Of a stretch of 64,000 nucleotides of DNA, positions 33,955 to 45,475 are shown one piece after another (positions within the stretch are counted from its first letter, which is position 1; each line of letters begins with the position of its first letter). The notes beneath the pieces were generated by a model. It made no database searches and was not told the origin of the DNA. It saw nothing but the letters and a program-made list of their open reading frames with translations. This DNA is from Meghimatium bilineatum (Eukaryota > Mollusca > Gastropoda > Stylommatophora > Philomycidae), in the NCBI GenBank assembly GCA_034231615.1, contig CM067311.1, positions 22,882,173 to 22,946,172 on the forward strand. Direction: 5' to 3'. Both the position numbers and the translations under genes were made by a program.

Positions 33955-35010
33955 TTTATTGAGAGACAGCAAGTACAAATGCTTGGACATTGAGCTTTAC
34001 AGTTTGGCCATCTTATGAGAATGAAACTCATTCAACTTCCTACAAATACATATAATAAAACATGATCACTTCTGTAAACTAACAAGTAGCAATAAAGAAG
34101 ATAAAATGAACGACAAATTGAACAAACTACTCTTTGCAGACGATATAGTACTAATAGAAAAATCTGAAAAATAACTGAAAGAACATATGAATAGATTACA
34201 CACAACATGTCAAAAATTCAACATGAAGATTAATATAAAAAAGACAGAAGTAATTGCAATAACAAAGAAAGAAAGAAATATCACTATCTCCATTGATAGT
34301 CAACACCTGAAACAGGGAAAGGAGTTCACGTACGGTACTTAGGAAGAATTATATCAAGTGAAGGGAAAAAATCAGTAAAGAGATACAAAACAGATGTAAA
34401 AAAACATACCAGATGCTAGGACAGATGACAAGTATCTTTAAGACAAAATGTCAATATAGACACTAAATTTGCATTATACAAGACTATTATTATTCCATCA
34501 CTGTACTACCAGTGCCAAACCTGGACAACAACAGCACAAGACAAAAGAAAACTAGTCAAAGCACAAATGATGTGCCTACAAAAAATAGTTGGATTGTCAT
34601 TATGAGATAGAATTAGAAATGATAATATCAGACAGATAACCAAAACAATATCAGTATTAGATTACATCAAGAGACAACAGATCAAGTGATTTTCACACAC
34701 CTCAAGACTACCAACAGACATCATGCCACAGATGGCCATGACACATAGACATCACTACTATAAAGCCAGAGGAAGACCATGCAAAAGATGAACCACAGAA
34801 ATCAAAGATGATACAGGAACATGCTTACAAACAGCACATGGGGAGGGAATCTCCAGAGAACTCTTCTACCCCTACGTCTCGATGCACAAAAGGGTCACAG
34901 CGTATAGAAAGATAGATCAGGTTAGTCAGAGAAAGACAAAGAAACGATTGATAGATAACATCAAAGACATTCTAAAAACCATGGATATAGTGTAATTGAG
35001 GTGACACATC
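33955..35010 (+). mobile_element. LINE-D copy, RT to 3' end, decayed
   Basis: Readable blocks: QFGHLMRMKLIQLP near 34005, the catalytic box LLFADDIVLIEKSEK at about 34125-34170, FNMKINIKKTEVIAITKK at about 34220-34265, then a heavily frameshifted C-terminal part to about 35000. It uses the same tandem order as the 45470 copy. Confidence 0.75.
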
Positions 35011-35149
35011 TGGCCTTGGAATGAAAGTTAAAGCTCCCACCCCCCCTACATTTAATAGCAAGTGTGATTAGCAGTATTATCTAACTGGGACAAAATAATA
35101 GATAAGTTACCAATATAAAGAGTAACTGAAATGTTGGCCAAAAATACCC

Positions 35150-35332
35150 ATATAGGTACCCTCAGGATACCCATATAAGTACAGGTCACCCTGGAAGCTG
35201 CTTGTAGCTAAAATTATCACCACCCTCAGGATTTCCATATAGGTACAGGTCACCCTGGAAGCTGCTTGTAGCTAAAATTATCAACACACTCAGGATACTC
35301 AATAACTACAGATGACCCTGGAAATTGTTTTG
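35150..35332. repeat. About 65-bp tandem repeat, 3 copies
   Basis: Units carry ctcaggatacccatatagg, acaggtcaccctggaagctg, cttgtagctaaaattatca. The third copy is diverged. Confidence 0.85.
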
Positions 35333-36235
35333 TAGTAAAATAAATTATATCTCAGTTTGGGAATTAAAGTCTGAACCACGGCATGGCTGTAATAACTGCT
35401 ATCTTGATTAAACACATTTGGCAGCAGCGTGGCATAGTTTCATTACTTAAGACCTGTCACAAGGTGAGAGATAGACCAGAATTAAATTAAGAGCAGAATA
35501 CATCAGACTCAATAAACATTTAAAAAAGTAAACCTTGTATAGAAAATTACATTTGTACAACAATGCCAACAAAATTATATGACACATGTACTTTAAAGAC
35601 TCTCCCTAGAGAGAGGGAAGCTTTCTTTTTCCAGACCACCCAACAAATCATAATCAGGTTTTATGACATCACTAAATAGTTGCACAATACTTACAGATTG
35701 CTTAATTTGTCAACTACTGCCATATAAATATAAATATAAACTCAAATAGTAAACAAAAATATTTATGAATCTGTTTTTTTTCTATAATGATATTCATACT
35801 TCTACATCCAGAAGGTCTGAGGGTCTCACCATCGCCCTACCAAACCAACATCCATATGTGATAGAAATCTCCTAATAAATGACATGCTTTAATAGAGAGG
35901 TTTTCCTTTTGTGGAAACCCCCACAGAGTCATCATCAGTATGTTTTAACTTGTCTGAGCAGGAGGTTTCTCAAATCATTGCACACCGCTGAGAGTTTGAA
36001 TTTTCTGCATAGGAAATATGTCTTTCTGTGGATCTAAACAAAAACACAAATTAATACCAGTAACTATTTAGCACTAAAATTACATATCGGATAGTAAGCT
36101 TGCTTATAATCACCAGGTTACAGCGTGCCAGCTTCAAAACCACGTCCGGACACAATAAAATTGTTCAGGTTGTGGTTTCTTGCCTGACACGACTAATCCT
36201 CCAACATCATACATGATGTTCCAACATTATACATG
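35333..36235. other. Intron, nothing recognised
   Basis: AT-rich. Includes a 23-bp imperfect duplication (catcatacatgatgttccaa) at about 36205-36235. No gene. Confidence 0.35.
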
Positions 36236-36239
36236 ATGT

Positions 36240-36385
36240 GCTGCTGAAGAATGATGTGTTGGGCCAGTGGCGAAAATAAAGTGGCGACACAACACATTTC
36301 CATTCTCTGGACTATATCCTGCTGGAAATCTGTTGTCCTGCTGCAAAAGAGATCCAATGGGAGTTTGAGAATGAACACTGAAAAA
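36240..36385 (+). repeat. Rep-1 dispersed repeat copy
   Basis: Contains atgatgtgttgggccagtgg, aaataaagtggcgacacaac, ccattctctggactatatcc, gagatccaatgggagtttg, gaacactgaaaaagaaa. Confidence 0.85.
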
Positions 36386-36399
36386 GAAAAAGATACATG

Positions 36400-37845
36400 A
36401 TGTTGAGAAATATTTGAATATTAAAATACTTTGTAGTTAACATTAAAATTTAGTTTTTGTCATGTATTCGCTGTTATAGTCACTTAAAGAGGGACATACT
36501 TTAAATGTTGAAATCAGATTCATTTAGTTAGATTTAACATTTGTGAGTCACAATTAATGTTAACATCTTTTACTCTTATAATGTTGATTAAAAATGCTAA
36601 TACTGTACATGTATGTGATTTTTATTTTTTTCATGTTTGCATGCGGACTTTATTTCACAACACTCACACATTTCTACATATGCTCACCTGCATTTCGTTG
36701 GGCAAAATTTGCATGGCCTGTCACATTGGAATGGCTATTGCTGCCACTTCTGTGGACTGTGCATATGACTGTTTTATTTGGTGCTACTCCAAACCTCGAC
36801 CATGTCTAATGTTCGGTTGCTTCATGACCTCATGCTTGTTTCTGAACGGAACGTATTGTCATAGCAGCTAGGCCAGAGGTCATTGCCACATCTGTTATTC
36901 CTGGGTCACAAGTACCTCCAGGTATATAATAAAATTTGATTTTAATTTCTTATTATTTGACTAAATAATTGATGTGTACAGAATATTACTATTCAACTAT
37001 TGTTGAATTTTGATGGGCAACAAATACAGCTAATTGTATCGCCAATACAGTTTCGATGGTCAACATTCAAACCATCTAGTTCAACGAGTTGAGTTTTGCA
37101 AGCTGAGCTCACAATTAACTCTGCTACTACACAATGTGTTGCAGGAACTAAATTAGCCATAAACTAAGTAAATTATTTGCTATATTTTGTGGATATGTAT
37201 AATTGCATGTTTATTTAATTTATCATTTCTGTTGTTTATCTTCCAGTTCTGGGTGGAGTGTAGTTTTTTTATAACGATTTTTACTTCTTTTTTTTATCCT
37301 TTAAATATCATTTCTTGACACTTCACTTGCTGACCAGGATGTGATTTATTAAATGTGAATGATACCAAGAACAGGCAATAATCTTAGATGACCCCCCATA
37401 AAAGTTGTACTGAATGAAAATAACCATGGTAGTTTGGAAGTCGTCAAGAACTAACTTAAAAAAAATGATGGTCTTTGTAAAATATGACCAAGAAAACATG
37501 TTTCTGGGTTTTATAGCTTTAGATTACATGATCACCAAAGAAGAAGAAACAATAATACTTTTCATAATACCAGAAAAATTTCAGTGATCAGATGTGGGTT
37601 GCAGTAACATAAATATAGAAAACAGTATTATGTGTATAAATATTGATGTGTTACAATTAGATATTTATAATAAAAAATAATAATGGTAATATAAATAATA
37701 AAGCAATAAACAAATTAATGTTTTGATCTTATGAAAGTACTTTCCTCAGAAACAAAAACAATACAGCAATAAAAAATAAAATAGTTAAAATATTAATTAT
37801 AAATGAATTCATGTTAAACAGATGTGGCCTAATTTTTATTGACCT
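36400..37845. other. Intron with weak cassette-exon candidate
   Basis: Overlapping ORFs 36557-36871 and 36594-36809 have no recognisable product. The 54-nt candidate exon is at 36868-36921. The rest is AT-rich. Confidence 0.35.
36868..36921 (+). CDS. Weak candidate 54-nt cassette exon of PICALM
   Basis: A phase 1 to phase 1 open segment encoding, after a completed Ala codon, RPEVIATSVIPGSQVPPG, a Pro/Gly/Val-rich peptide that would suit the tail. The acceptor is a tandem tagcag (NAGNAG-like; use of the first AG adds one Ala codon) with a poor pyrimidine tract. The donor is gtatat. Against it: weak signals and no known homologous peptide. Confidence 0.3.
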
Positions 37846-37849
37846 AATC

Positions 37850-38045
37850 TCATACATTATTTAATGAAACTAACTTGCGCTAAAGGCACGTACAATTGAG
37901 CATACAACAATCTGCACATAGCGCTCTGAGAGGCTCACTTTTCCTCTCCTCAGGAACACCCTTTTGGGTGCGTTATCAGTGCGTTACGCAGAGATCGAAT
38001 TGTGCTAGCAGACGCTTTGCGTTTTTTTAATCTCCATGTCAGGAA
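37850..38045. repeat. Hairpin repeat, copy 1
   Basis: Shares with 45285-45475 the frame atttaatgaaac / gct.aaaggc / atctg...agcgc / cagtgcgttac / agacgct..gtttttt. An imperfect stem pairs about 37910-37930 with 37975-38000. Confidence 0.6.
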
Positions 38046-38279
38046 AGCTAAATCAATTATATTTAGCTTACTATTTATTTAGAAAACTATTAAAAATATG
38101 GACTGCTATAACGTAATGAGGCCACATTTGCGTAACATGTACCAATAAATTAAAACAGGTACAATAATAAAAACTGCCAATTGCCTACTGTACAAAGGAG
38201 AAATATACACCATGTAGAATAGTTCTATAAGGAGAGGAAGAAGAATATGCATATAGAAGAAATTATCATGTTCACACCA

Positions 38280-39063
38280 CAAAGAAATTAGAATGTGCAC
38301 ACTTTACACAAATAAATTAGAATGTTTGAATGTTTACACTATGATGAAATAAGAATGTGCACACCTTACATAAAGAAATTAGAATGTGCACACCTTACAT
38401 AAAGAAATTAGAATGTGCACACCTTACATAAAGAAATTAGAATGTTTGAATGTTTACACTATGATGAAATTAGAATGTGCACACCTTACATAAAGAAATA
38501 AGAATGTGCACACCTTACATAAAGAAATAAGAATGTGCACACCTTACATAAAGAAATTAGAATGTGCACACCTTACATAAAGAAATTAGAATGTTTGAAT
38601 GTTTACACTATGATGAAATTAGAATGTGCACACCTTACATAAAGAAATAAGAATGTGCACACCTTACATAAAGAAATTAAAATGTGCACACCTTACGTAA
38701 AGAAATTAAAATGTGCACACCTTACATAAAGAAATTAAAATGTGCACACCTTACATAAAGAAATTAGAATGTACACACCTTACATAAATAAATTAAAATG
38801 TGCACACCTTACATAAAGAAATTAAAATGTGCACACCTTACATAAATAATTAAAATGTGCACACCTTACATAAAGAAATAAGAATGCACACCTTACATAA
38901 AGAAATAAGAATGTGCACACCTTACATAAAGAAATAAGAATGTGCACACCTTACATAAAGAAATAAGAATGTGCACACCTTACATAAAGAAATAAGAATG
39001 TGCACACCTTACATAAAGAAATAAGAATATGCACACCTTACATAAAGATTATTAGAATGTGCA
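38280..39063. repeat. 29-bp satellite with higher-order variants
   Basis: About 27 units based on gaaattagaatgtgcacacc ttacataaa. Three times (near 38315, 38435 and 38587) the array carries a different unit (gaatgtttgaatgtttacac tatgat), so the first part has a higher-order structure. Unit variants (ttaga, taaga, ttaaa) are clustered in runs, as expected from local homogenisation. Confidence 0.95.
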
Positions 39064-39289
39064 CACTATCCATGAAGAAACAATCGATAGCAGTCAATGT
39101 ACAAGTATATTATTACTGGAATGCCAGAGAAGGTCTCATGATTAGGAAGGCCACAGTAACTCAAATATGAATGATTATGTATGAATAATCTTGTAGTATG
39201 CGCGCACATGCACACACACACAGTTAAGGAGTAAATTACCGTTGTTCCCATTTTAAAAAAAGTCAGATATCTTGGTCATTATGTGTCCT

Positions 39290-39550
39290 TGAGAAGTGGG
39301 ATGAACATTGTAATAAGTAAGTTTTGTAATCAATTTTTGAAATTACTGGAAAGACACAATATTGTATAAATTGATGATTCAACCAAAAGTCACTTATCAA
39401 GAACACAACATAGCACATAGTACAAAGAATGGCACTGCCCATGATCACATCACAATACTAAATGAAGTTAGGCCTTTTGGTTGAAACATTGATTTGTGTG
39501 TATTCTCTTATGTGTTGTAGTGATTCTTAAAACTTCATTACTCTGTATCT
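39290..39550. repeat. Foldback (FB) repeat, imperfect palindrome
   Basis: The left part (gtaagttttgtaatc ... gattcaaccaaaagtcacttatcaag) is mirrored by the right part (ggccttttggttgaaacattg ... cttaaaacttcattac). Arms of about 100 bp with many mismatches. Related to 17395-17480, 22640 and 42675-43172. Confidence 0.6.
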
Positions 39551-39572
39551 TCAATTTTCACCTGTCCGATTA

Positions 39573-39664
39573 TAGTCTAGCTGCAGTTCTACCCATAGTC
39601 TAGCTGCAGTTCTACCCATAGTCTAGATGCAGTTCTACCCATAGTCTAGCTGCAGTTCTACCCA
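39573..39664. repeat. 23-bp tandem repeat, 4 copies
   Basis: The unit tagtctagctgcagttctac cca occurs four times with one change (agatgcag) in the third. Confidence 0.95.
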
Positions 39665-39682
39665 TTATTTTTCTGCTTCCGT

Positions 39683-39797
39683 TCTCATACTGATGCAGAT
39701 TGTTGTCTGGAGAACGGAATGTGTTGTCATGGTTTACAGTTTTGCTGCGATATCGGTGCCTTTCAGCCCGACACATCCGACTTCAGCATGCACTAGT
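39683..39797 (-). repeat. Rep-1 dispersed repeat copy
   Basis: The reverse complement has gctgaagtcggatgtgtcgg, gctgaaaggcaccgatatc, caaaactgtaaacc, gacaacacattccgttctcc. Confidence 0.8.
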
Positions 39798-39941
39798 TAT
39801 TGAAAATTCTAAGCGCTGTAAAGGTTATAGCTAAACTAGAACCTTAGTGTATGTCTCCAAACCAAATACTAATGAGTGATATATGTTTGTTGTGTGTAAG
39901 TTCATCAGGGCTTAGTAGCATGTTTATTGCTTTCGTCTCAG

Positions 39942-39992
39942 ATGTGTACTTTCATGGTATGGGTATGGGAGAGACAATGGGTCAACTTTCAG
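39942..39992 (+). CDS. Likely 51-nt cassette exon of PICALM
   Basis: A 51-nt segment with acceptor gctttcgtctcag and strong donor gtaaga. It is phase 1 on both sides and so insertable between 31461-31547 and 53206-53377. It encodes DVYFHGMGMGETMGQLS. The Gly/Met composition resembles the terminal GMG-rich exons of the same gene. Its length is divisible by 3, so inclusion may be regulated. No repeat family overlaps it. Confidence 0.6.
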
Positions 39993-40169
39993 GTAAGACA
40001 TTCATTAATGGAATTCTGTCACCTGTGCTCAAGGTATTTAAATGTAGAACTATCACATCTTCCTCAATAATTTTGTTGTCAGATGTACCACTCAGGTATT
40101 GTTACACAAGAAGTGAAGGTATAAGGCTATTCCATTATTGTAGCTTGCATGTATGCATGTGTCAGGTGT

Positions 40170-41020
40170 GAGCAATATCAACATGTATTATATGTACTCA
40201 ATTGTGTATCAGTTACAGCAGTCAAGTATATTTTACTCTGCTGAAGATTATGGGATATTTTGTGTTAGGTTATATTATGTACATGCCCAAAGTGTTAAAA
40301 ATTTCCCTTCTTGTATCTTAGACATTCCACACTAGGAAGCATGCACAAATAGAAGATAAAGCCTCACAGACAATCAAAATAAGTTCATAAAAAAATCCCA
40401 CTAAAACATTGTGATTAGCTTTTTTAATAGGTATATTCCCCCCTAACTGAAACTCATATTTTTTCTCTGGTCACCAATATCGTACTTGGGATGATGTGGT
40501 CAATATCACACTTATTGCCTTCACTTTGCTAGATTTGTTCTGGTATCTACTTCATGAGGCTAGATTGAAGTGAGAACTATTTTTGGTCTTTAAATTTTTC
40601 TCGTGGAACTTGAAATCAAACCTGGTCCACCGGATTAAGAAGCCAAGCCAATGTAGTAAGCACTGAGATACTAATAATGTTGCTCCCATTCATTGCTACA
40701 GTCAAAATCAAGTTACCCGGTATTCAATTTTCAAACTTTAAAATTAGTGGGCATCAGTTTCATGTTATATATTTTTTGTTTAATGCTTTGAATCCCGCCA
40801 CCTAGCCCATATAACCCCGCCACCTAGCCCATATAACCCCGCTCCCATTAGTTCCTGAGAAAGAAACACACAAGAAGGACACATAAGTAGAACTAATTGC
40901 TATGATAATATAATTTCATTATTACTCAATGTGATTGATCTCATCATACAAAAAATAGGATGTTCTGAACTGAAAGACACAAATAACACTCCTGTAAAAC
41001 TAGCAGCACAATGTACTTCA
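40170..41020. other. Intron with a tRNA-like SINE head
   Basis: The reverse complement of about 40605-40675 resembles a SINE head (cagtgcttactaca...accaggtttgatttca). At 40794-40845 a 22-bp unit (cccgccacctagcccatata) is repeated. A Rep-1 3' end (tttgagagtgaacacagaag) lies at about 41060-41083. Confidence 0.45.
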
Positions 41021-41268
41021 CACACTCCAGCTCAAATCACACAAATACTTGCGCTGATTATTTGAGAGTGAACACAGAAGAAGTGTATTGATCTGATCAT
41101 CTCTTATTCCTAGTTATTGTGAAGGTCCTACCAGCAAATCAACTCTTCATTTAGACATAGATAACTTCCACAATGATTACATCAACATTATGTATTAACT
41201 TTTTGAACAGACCTCTCTTTTTAGGCTGTGACAGGAAAATGTTTGTAAATTTATTGCACACATAATAT

Positions 41269-41372
41269 AGATACTACTGCCTACCTTAGTTATGACTTCT
41301 GTACACGTGGGACTAAATACAGATACTACTGCCTACCTCGGTTATGACTTCTGTACATGTGGATCTAAATAA
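41269..41372. repeat. 52-bp tandem duplication
   Basis: Two adjacent copies starting agatactactgcctacc, differing at a few positions. Confidence 0.9.
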
Positions 41373-41411
41373 ATTAGGAGACCAACCTGTATCAAATTTA
41401 TTTATACCTTA

Positions 41412-41700
41412 TGTAGGATCCTCCTTCATTAGACAAAGGCGCTGGACTTACATCAGCCATGTTCTCAGAATGAACAGCCTAAGGATTCCCCATCAGTCAC
41501 TATATTGGGTGCCACCCTGAGTAAAAAGAAGAGGGAGACCTAGAGAAACTCTATGAAGAACCATTAATAACGAAGGCATGTCAGTGAACCTAAACAACAT
41601 GCAAGAATTAAAAGACCTCGCAACTCAGAGACAGAAATGGAAAGCTATGGTTTCTGCCCTATGCGCCGCTGACCCTGGAGGAACATAACATAACATATGT
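41412..41700 (+). mobile_element. LINE-E 3' fragment
   Basis: Reads RQRRWTYISHVLRMNSLRIP, RRGRPRETL and LKDLATQRQKWKAMVSALCA, then a stop and a tail of ACATA repeats (ataacataacata). The H-V-L-R-M ... G-R-P ... A-x-x-R-x-x-W order is the C-terminal domain of RT-encoding LINEs. Only copy of this family here. Confidence 0.75.
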
Positions 41701-42199
41701 AGGACGCTTTCCTATCCAGTCCCTTTGAATTCAGCATGAAAGATCGCAGATGTAATTATGTTTATTGATCATTAGTCTAAATAATTCCCAGATTTAAACA
41801 GTTAAATTATCGCTTGATCCAGTTTTAGGATATTCAAAATCTAAATATAATCAATCACTAAACATGAGTTCAACAGCTTGTTTCACTGTTAGTCTTTTAG
41901 AACAGAAATATCTCAGATTCTCATCAGTTTTATAAGGAAAAACCATTAACAGTCACTCTATATTTGATATCTATAGATGTTATTACTTTAATACGCATTC
42001 CACAATGCACTTGTACTTCATGATGTCAGTTTTCTTTGTGCACTTCATGTTCATACATGGTAAGGTCTATGTCTCAGAGTGTGGTGTATCAGTCTGTCTA
42101 GGGACATGATTGTTTACTTATGGATAGAAATTGCAGGATGTTAAGTTGAAAAGGTTATGATATTACTTAATTCTGTCACCTGTGTGCTGTTCAATTCTG

Positions 42200-42672
42200 A
42201 AAGGGAAGCGAAGAATAGCAATGATGTTGCTCGTCACGCATCATACACAGAATAGCAATGATGTTGATTGTCACACATCATACATAGAATAGCAATGATG
42301 TTGATTGTCATGCATCATACACAGAATAGCAATGATGTTGCTCATCACGCATCATACACAGAATAGCAATGATGTTGATTGTCACACATCATACATAGAA
42401 TAGCAATGATGTTGCTTGTCACACATACACAGAATAGCAATGATGTTGCTTGTCACATATACACAGAATAGCAATGATGTTGCTTGTTACACATCATACA
42501 CAGAATAGCAATGATGTTGCTTGTTACACATACACAGAATAGCAATGATGTTGATTGTCACACATACACAGAATAGCAATGATGTTGCTTGTTACACATA
42601 CACAGAATAGCAATGATGTTGCTTGTCACACATCATACACAGAATAGCAATGATGTTGCTTGTTACACGTCA
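42200..42672. repeat. 32-39-bp minisatellite seeded by Rep-1 5' part
   Basis: About 13 units with cagaatagcaatgatgttg followed by a variable c(t/a)(t/c)gtcacacatcata part. Its first unit is continuous with ctgaaagggaagcgaag, which corresponds to the Rep-1 5' region (cgaaaggtgaacaaagaata at 56748). A second case of a Rep-1 insertion turning into a tandem array. Confidence 0.85.
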
Positions 42673-42674
42673 TA

Positions 42675-43172
42675 AGTAAATATTGAAAAAGAAATATGAA
42701 AAGAGTTAACTATCAGTGGTTCATTTAACAATTCCCAGAAGCAACGTTTCGACCAAAAGGTCTTTATCAAAATAAGGATTAGCAAACACAGAATGGAACC
42801 ACAAAATTAAACAAAATCAAGTGCATGTACTTCCCATTTGATCAAACAAAATCAAGTGCATGTACTTTCCGTTTGATCAAACAAAATCAAGTGCTTGTAC
42901 TTTCCGTTTGATCAAACAAAATCAAGTGCATGTACTTTCCGTTTGATTTTGTGACTCCATTCCGTATTTGCTAGTCTTTATCTTGATCTTCTCGTTCATC
43001 TCAAGCTCTTGTAGATTTGCAGGATGTTGACCAGAATGCTTAGGAGAGCAGAATGGATTGTTGTGGTTTCCTATCTTGATGAAGACCTTTTGGTCAAAAT
43101 GCGTTCTATGTATTGTTCCACGTAAAACTGCCATTTAACCCCTTTTCATAATTTTTATCTTCAATATTTACT
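42675..43172. mobile_element. Foldback element with hammerhead-like cores
   Basis: The outer ends are inverted (agtaaatattgaa at 42675 and its complement ending at 43172), continuing through tatgaaaagagttaa and cgaccaaaaggtctttatca to acacagaatgga.ccacaaa. The centre holds a 35-bp tandem repeat (42808-42950, about 4 copies, unit gatcaaacaaaatcaagtgc...). The right arm has about 100 extra bp resembling a reverse Rep-1 3' end. Confidence 0.7.
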
Positions 43173-43179
43173 GTCTTGT

Positions 43180-44480
43180 TGTTGTTGTTGTTCATCCATC
43201 ACAAGTAATGATGACCATTTGTTACATCCACTTTTGTAATTCAGTTAGAGTATGTCCTTGACTATGAGTTTGTAGATGGCTAAATAAGCCCTATTCTGGC
43301 AACAAATGTCCTTGGACAGTTCAGGCATGGGATGACCACTGTAGATGGTATTTGGTCTACTCGAGACTTTTTTGCTGCTCTCCATTGTTGACCTGCTGCA
43401 TTTATCCTCTTTTCACAAGGTGCTGCGCCTTTTTGGACTGTAGCTCTATTTTGTGCAAGTTCTTCCCATTTATCTTGGTCTATTTAAAAGGCTTTCGGTG
43501 AGATCTTAGTGAGTTCTTGTAGCGCTTCTTTTGGTCACCTTTAGATTGTATGCCCTTCTTGCAACTCATCATAGAGAAGTATCTTTGGCAGGCGATGATC
43601 TGACATATGTATCAGATGACCTGTCTAACAAATCTGTGTCTGCATTGGAATAGTGTTAATGCTAGGGGTATCCAGAATCTTGTCTTGGCATCTGATGTTT
43701 ATAATTTTGTTGAGACAAGTTGCGTGAAAGTGACTGCTCTTCCTTACAATTCTATACACAGTCCATGTTTTACCAGCGTTTAACAGAACTGCTCTGTCAG
43801 ACTTTCAGCTTAGTCTGTAGGTTAATGCCATTTCTATGCCACACATTTGCATACAATCTGCCGAAAGTGTTGTTTGCCTTGACGATCCTTGTATACACTC
43901 CATCATAAATGGTGACATTCTGTACTAGGTATTTGAATCAATCCACAACTTTCAGTGCTGCACCATTTACTTTTATGCAGGGCTCGTGATATAATTTGCC
44001 AGATGCTGGTTGTAAAATGATTTATGTTTTCTCCATACATATTAATAGTAAGCCCAAAGTTTGTAAAGGCTTTGGAGAATCTGTCTTAAAATATTTTTAG
44101 ATCAACCACAGAGTTGGCATTTAGGGCACAGTCATCAGCAAGTAGGATATCCCTGATGATGTATGATTTAACTTTGATTTTTGCTTGAAGTCGCAGAAGG
44201 TTGAACAATTTTCCATCAATATGATATCTGATATCTTCTCCCAAGTCCAGATCTCTGAAAGCATCATCCAATCTAGCAGAGAACATGATGCTAAACAGGG
44301 TAGGTGCTAATGCACACCCCTGTTGAACTCCATTTGAGACAGGAAAAGTTGCAGATAACTCTCCATCATCTTGAACTCTAAACTGTTTATCATTAGTATT
44401 TAATGTATGCATGCACATGCTGATATACCCGGTACAAAGTGGACTACTATTTTTGTGGACTTTGTTAAACTTCTCTGCTA
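43180..44480 (-). mobile_element. LINE-F (RTE-like) copy, 5'-truncated
   Basis: Minus-strand ORF 44086-44418: NGVQQGCALAPTLFSIMFSA, LDDAFRDLDLGEDIRYHIDG, KLFNLLRLQAKIKV, ILLADDCALNANS. These are the RT motifs around the catalytic ADD box. Towards lower coordinates the decayed C-terminal part runs to a TTG-repeat (CAA on the element strand) near 43176-43191. Single copy here. Confidence 0.85.
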
Positions 44481-44489
44481 TTATTTATT

Positions 44490-45280
44490 GTTAAATTGTT
44501 AGATGTTGATTGTGCCATGTACTGTGTGCTTCAGTAGTCTAAGAGAAAATTGATATATTTCTTGTGTTTGTTAATAAAACAGCTAAATTATCACTGTATA
44601 CAAGAACTATAGCTTACATCATATCATAGAAGATTTTTCAGAAATGTTGCCAGATAAATCATAAATGCTCTGATACTTTTAGCATGCTGAAAGGGGCTGA
44701 GCTCTTAGGGCCATGGATGTATTAATTTTGAATATCCAGTTAAAAAGAACAAACCTAGCAATTCAGTAAGAATATTTTTAGAGGATTAAATATAAAAGGG
44801 TACAAGATTATTGTAAATTCTGTATGCTCATGAATCCCACTTTTTTTCAGTTCTCTACTAGTAAAAATAAAGTTACTGGTATCAGCTACTACTAATCATA
44901 CCATGCCTCAATCTTGTATTTTGATATAATTTTGTGCTCTTATTATCTTCGAGCACATTGTATCACAAATGTGTGCATTGACCGCAGATATTTGTGTTCT
45001 AAATTTGTGTAATGGTTTTTATTTATAGAAGTGTTATATTAATTCCTTTTAGGCCATTGATTCCATAGGGCAGTTGTCACTTCTGTCCATGTTGAGCACC
45101 TTGTTGCAAGTTGTTGATAGTTATGTTACTTATTCCCAATATTTAACTTTCTCTGTTGATTGTTCTATGTCAAGTTCTTTTGAGTGACCTGCTTTTCATT
45201 TGCCCGTTGCCTTCCTCATGATGGTCTGTTTATGAAGCCAGTTTGGTACTTTATGGGATAATTTGTCCATGGTTTTAACA
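44490..45280. other. Intron, possible decayed element, otherwise empty
   Basis: About 45050-45260 has a LINE-like look (minus strand, ttgccttcctcatgatgg) but no readable domain. No gene. Confidence 0.35.
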
Positions 45281-45284
45281 AAAT

Positions 45285-45475
45285 AAACCATACAATATTT
45301 AATGAAACGAGCTTTCGCTAAAGGCGCATACATCTCAGCATCCATTGATCTGTGTGCAAAGCACTGGGAGGTCCCCTCCCTTGGAAGACCTTTGGAGGAG
45401 AGGTTCCCAGTGCGTTACACACAGATCAAATGATCAGTAACAGACGCTGCATGTTTTTTAACTCCACATCACGGA
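45285..45475. repeat. Hairpin repeat, copy 2
   Basis: At 45345-45429 a long near-perfect hairpin: left arm ttgatctgtgtgcaaagcac tggga, right arm its complement with two mismatches, and an inner stem of ggtcccctcc/ggagaggtt. Same family as 37850-38045. Confidence 0.8.

Noticed and set aside
36557-36871. 104-codon Cys/His-rich ORF
   Set aside because: No recognisable domain or splice context. It overlaps another frame of similar length and is likely chance.
44820-44880. Strong acceptor (cactttttttcag) as start of another CALM exon
   Set aside because: No matching donor giving a phase 1/1 exon with an open frame was found.
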